DNA from: Micractinium sp. NFX-FRZ
Taxonomy: Eukaryota; Chlorophyta; Trebouxiophyceae; Chlorellales; Chlorellaceae
NCBI GenBank assembly: GCA_029339195.1
Contig: JAPTJF010000101.1
Span: 91,002 to 155,001, forward strand
Direction: 5' to 3'
Length of the DNA stretch: 64,000 nucleotides
Shown here: positions 60,501-64,000 of the stretch, in pieces
Numbering within the stretch: position 1 is the stretch's first letter
How the letters are laid out: the number at the start of each line of letters is the position of its first letter
Notes under the pieces: generated by a model
What the model saw: the letters and a program-made list of their open reading frames with translations, nothing else
Told to the model about the DNA's origin: nothing
The model's database searches: none
Made by a program: the position numbers and the translations under genes

Positions 60501-62290
60501 GGCGTCGTTGAACAGCAGCCCCGGCTGGCAGGCTTTGTAGAAATACTGGTTGGGGCCCACGCACCTGCAAGGGGATGGGCACGAGTGAGAATGGGATCAG
60601 TAAAGCATATATGTATGAGTGGCAGGGGCACGAAAATGGGCAGCCACAAGTGTGTGCAGGGATGAGTGCCACGTGGCAGGGGCACGCATGCTTGGGGCGG
60701 GCAGACGCGGCCTACAGTGCAACCCCAGGTGGCACTGCCTGCCCAAGCCCAAGGACACACGTTTAAAATAGGCACAGCCGCAGGCACTCACCAGAAGAAG
60801 CTGGAGCACCCCGCCCCCTGGTCTGCAAACATGCCCGTCTGCCCCTTCCAGGTGCAGAAGCAGAGGGCGTCGCCGATGCAGCTGGGCTGGTCGCTGGGGG
60901 GGCTGGGGGGCGGCGGGGGCGGCGGGGAGAGCTTGGGAGGGGGAGGGGGAGACTGGAGCTTGGGAGGCGGTGGGGGCAGGGCTCCAGATGGCGGTGCAGG
61001 CGAGGGAGGGGGTGGGGGCGGGGAAGAGGGCTTGGGAGGGGGCGGGCTTGGAGGCTTGGGCAGAGGCGAGGGAGGGGGCGACTTGGGGGGAGGGCTTGGG
61101 AGGGGAGGCTTGGGGGGCGGTGGGCGGCGGGTGGGTGGGGGCGGAGGGGAACGCCTTGGAGGAGGTGGGGAGCGCCGGGGCGGCGGGGGCGGGGGCGGGG
61201 AGCTGGCGACCGTGGGCGGCGCGGGACCGGGCGAGGGACACACTGCAGCGGCGGTGGGAAGAGCGGGGGGCAGGGGCGGGTGAGTTGAGGAGGAGAAAGA
61301 TGGGCCAGCAGAGAACACCCGGAATATGCTCAGCACCCAGTGCATTGGACGTTTTGTCGGCAAACAGGTGCAAGCCATGAGCAGCACCTAGTCAGCAGGC
61401 TGCCTTTCTTGTTGGGGCGAGACACAAGCACCGCACCCTGTGCCCGCACCTGTGTTGACCGGCCAGTCGCAGGCAGTGGCTTGCTGGTTGAACAGCAGGC
61501 CCGCCTGGCAGCTGTAGTAGCCGCTGCCGCCAGCCCAGCACCAGTAGTAAGACCTGCAGCAGCAGCAGCCAGGAGATTGAGGCTTGTTCAGTGTGGCAGC
61601 TGGTGGGGGACGGTGGAGGATGCAGGGCGGGGTTTGGCTTGGGAGCAGAAGAGCGCCCAGCTGGCAGCAGCACACTGCCCTCCTTATCCATACAGCACCC
61701 TCTGCAGGTACTCAGCACCCACCCTGCTGCAAGCGGAGCTCTCACTCACTTGCAGCCCACGGCGGGATCGTTGTCTGCAAAGTATCCTGCGGTCTTACGC
61801 CACGCGCAGTAGCACGTATGGTCGCCCGCAGCACAGGGGTAAGCGGAGGACAGGGCGGCTGCATGCCGAGGGGGCAGATTGCGACAGGTCAAGGGCGCGG
61901 GTGCCAGGCGGTTCAGTGGCAGATTAGGGGCAGTGGGCAGCACTCTTCAAGCTGGCGCTGCCATGCGTTGATTGAAACATGTGTGCCAGGCGGTTGATGA
62001 CTTGCTGGCACTGCATATTTATACGACGCTGCCAGAGTGCAGCCGCCTACAAGCCTGCAGCTTCCCCGCCCACCTGCCGCCGCTACACCTTTGGTAGGTG
62101 TGGGCCTAGGTGCCGCGGAGCACATCGGCAGCTTCGCCTTCCTCAGCCCTCGAGGCGTAGCAATGGTCGCGAAGACGGGGGCGCAGACCTTTGACGGCCT
62201 GCGAGGCGCCGCAGCGGCCACGGCACCGCGACCGGAGGCGCTGGCCCAGACCAGCGCTAGCAGCGCAATAATTAGGCATGCTCGTCTCAT
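57523..62290 (-). CDS. Secreted chitinase: two CBM14-like modules, Pro-rich linkers, GH18 domain
   Basis: It would hydrolyse chitin-like polymer outside the cell or in the wall. The 13 exons are 62089-62290, 61750-61858, 61450-61553, 60792-61242, 60479-60564, 60154-60301, 59888-59994, 59536-59651, 59248-59332, 58972-59000, 58483-58716, 57912-58133 and 57523-57612, giving 660 residues. The signal peptide is MRRACLIIALLALVWASASG. Two Cys-rich modules (about residues 77-135 and 265-320) have the CBM14 ending: CQAGLLFNQQATACDWP and CQPGLLFNDAKQACDWPANVNC. Linkers of PPSPP/PPPP type (about 140-265 and 320-362) resemble algal hydroxyproline-rich wall proteins. GH18 spans about 365-640, with the complete motif DGVDIDYE (catalytic Glu479) and NVMSYDAG. 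A second GH18 gene lies upstream on the same strand. Confidence 0.91.
58375..58460 (+). repeat. GCACA-type simple repeat in chitinase intron
   Basis: An array of CACAG and GCACA units, with two copies of AGCAGCATGGCACAGCAC, in the intron between exons 11 and 12. Confidence 0.85.
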
Positions 62291-63431
62291 TATGCTCTCA
62301 GATGGGCAGCCCCGGCGTGACGCGCGGCTGCGCGGTCTTTTCGAAGATCTCTGAGTGAATGGACCACTTATTCTTGCTGTGATACATGTGAGACACACCC
62401 ACACCAACACCGAAAGGCGTGTCGCAATAGAATTGGGAATTGGGACACAACCGGGGCCCGCGTGTCCGGTCTGCCGGTCGCGTGCGCAGCATGACTTCAT
62501 GAGGCATCGTGTGTTTTGCCTCCCTCTGCCTGCAAGTTCCATTGGAACGGAAGATGCCGGATAGCTGCAGATCGCACGGTACTGAGCGCACCAGGGGGCT
62601 GACCAGTGTACCCGATGGGGGCAGCACCGGCAGCTGGCGCCGCATTCGCACCGCCCAGGATGTAAACACTCAGGGCAGCAGCCCCTTGCCAGGCAGGCCA
62701 CCATGCTGAAGTTCTGGCTCCATAGTGCAACTGTAAATCACATGCGGGCTTCTTCAGTCATCAGACATGGTGTGATGTCAACAGGGTGGTGACTGGCACG
62801 CTCAGCGGGCAGAGCGGCGGCGGTGGGGACAGGCCGCAACAAACAGCAAGGGCGGGGCAGTGTTGAGTTGGATACTTTGAGATGTGCGTGCAGTCAATAA
62901 AAGGGCAGAAAGGGGAGGGTGGGTTCATACATGCAGCAGCATGCATCACGTAGTCACAAAGTGTGGCTGTGCAGGAGTAGCGGGAGGTCAACGGGGCGGT
63001 TGGTTTGATGGAAGGAAAACACCCACGGGGCACAAAGCAGGGCACTGGCGGCCCCCTGCTCAGCTGCATGGTTGTAAAACAGATCGGGTGCTGAAGGCGG
63101 CAGTTGGTGATGTGCTTATGATGTCGACAAAGCAGCACTGATAAACTCGAGGTTCACACACATTGTGACATTGATAACAGTGCATACAGTAGCCACTCAG
63201 TGCATAGACACTCAGTGCTGAGGTTGTAAAACAGATCGGGTGCTGAAGGCGGCAGTTGGTGATGTGCTTATGATGTCGACAAAGCAGCACTGATAAACTC
63301 GAGGTTCACACACATTGTGACATTGATAACAGTGCATACAGTAGCCACTCAGTGCATAGACACTCAGTGCTGAGGCTCAGCCATGACACACACTCGAAAA
63401 CGCAGGCGGCCCTCGCCTGCAGGAGGCTCGC
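62291..63431. promoter_or_regulatory. Spacer between the two chitinase genes
   Basis: About 1.1 kb upstream of the first chitinase and downstream of the second. It should hold the promoter of the first and the 3' UTR of the second. The right part is the tandem duplication 63071-63374, and composition there is nearer 50 percent GC. No gene is seen. Confidence 0.5.
63071..63374. repeat. Perfect 152-base tandem duplication
   Basis: Bases 63071-63222 and 63223-63374 appear identical on reading. Each copy contains short internal repeats (ACTCAGTGC, CACACATTGTGACATTG) and starts GTTGTAAAAC. Perfect identity suggests a very recent event. Confidence 0.93.
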
Positions 63432-63623
63432 TCACCCCGCTCGCAGCGCCACCTGGCAGCCGCCCTTCCCCAGGCTGCGGCAGGCCGCCTGCGACAGCTG
63501 CTGCGCCGAGGGCGTGCCTTGCTTGTTGAGTGACCACAGCATGAGGCCGCCCACACCTCGGCGAGCCACCCAGCGGCCCAGCTCCTCTGCTTCAGGGACC
63601 GTGACCTCCGCACCTCCCCAGGC
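63432..63623 (-). CDS. Second GH18 chitinase-like protein, last exon (partial gene)
   Basis: This single visible exon has a GCAG acceptor at its 5' end (63624-63627) and encodes 63 residues to the stop. AWGGAEVTVPEAEELGRWV, GVGGLMLWSLNKQGTPSAQQLSQAAC and the late GGC match, block by block, the last part of the neighbouring chitinase (AWGGHVITLDEARAISGYV, GGDGMMIWSLQKSGTPSAQAL, MGGC). It is therefore a tandem paralogue whose catalytic part lies past the right edge. Whether it is intact cannot be judged here. Confidence 0.72.
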   Translation of the reverse strand, partial: AWGGAEVTVPEAEELGRWVARRGVGGLMLWSLNKQGTPSAQQLSQAACRSLGKGGCQVALRAG

Positions 63624-64000
63624 CTGCAATCAAGCAAAGGCGGGGCACGAGAGCGGCACTTGAGGATGACGTGGCTAGAAGCGCGGAAAGCGTGCCCGCA
63701 AACACTCTACTCCCTTTGGCTGCTGCAGGGCGAGCCAAGCTGTTGCACGCATGCTATGTGGCGCCATGGGAGGGCAGTGTGCTGGCACAGCCACCCCCCG
63801 GACCTCCCCTTTCATGCCCCTGGGAAGATCCTTCAAAGCACAGCTGATTCAGGGCACTGCTGTTTTGAGGGCACGGCTGACTTGGTGCATGACTGATTCA
63901 GGTCAGAGCTGGCTCAGGGCGCACACTACTGTTACCAGGTGCACTGGTATGGCAATGGACTGGCACTGGAATGCTGGGCAGGACCATTGCTGTTTCAGTG
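63624..64000. other. Intron of the second chitinase-like gene (presumed)
   Basis: There is no exon-like sequence up to the edge. GGCACGGCTGACTTGG-like short repeats occur at 63845-63930. Confidence 0.4.

Overview
This window is nuclear DNA from a GC-rich green alga. The best fit is a trebouxiophyte close to Chlorella. Genes are split into many short exons by GT-AG introns (with some GC-AG) averaging about 300 bases. The products include plastid-targeted proteins (a CYP38-type cyclophilin and peptide release factor 2), plant-type transporters and the plant agmatine route to putrescine. A proline-rich secreted chitinase fits the chitin-active Chlorella lineage. Species-level assignment is inference. 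I joined exons by hand, and every complete model below closes in frame.

Layout, left to right: the 5' part of an NHX-type Na+/H+ antiporter (-, runs off the left edge); a PHO4/PiT Na+/phosphate symporter (+, 18 exons); a CYP38-type thylakoid-lumen cyclophilin (-, 10 exons); an unidentified 147-residue membrane-anchored protein (+); a B12D/NDUFA4-like small protein (-); a MYND zinc-finger protein (+); plastid release factor 2 (-, with a 100-N assembly gap in one intron); N-carbamoylputrescine amidase (-) head to head with agmatine deiminase (+); a 53-exon full-size ABCG/PDR transporter (+, about 22 kb); a secreted GH18 chitinase with two CBM14-like modules (-); and the 3' end of a second GH18 chitinase (-, runs off the right edge). 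Most neighbours are divergent or convergent pairs, so there are several candidate shared promoters. The clearest functional pair is the amidase and deiminase, which catalyse the last two steps from agmatine to putrescine from one 426-base intergenic region.

The strongest unexplained signal is in the introns. Again and again a short stretch spanning an exon edge (exon end plus donor, or acceptor plus exon start) is repeated once to three times inside the adjacent intron, roughly 70-210 bases away and most often 95-125. I call these exon-edge echoes. They occur in at least six genes, some keep a usable splice site, and one (release factor 2) would add 25 residues in frame. A second oddity is the number of GC-AG introns: 8 of about 129. 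Two hairpin-forming intronic sequences, several minisatellites and a perfect 152-base tandem duplication complete the list.
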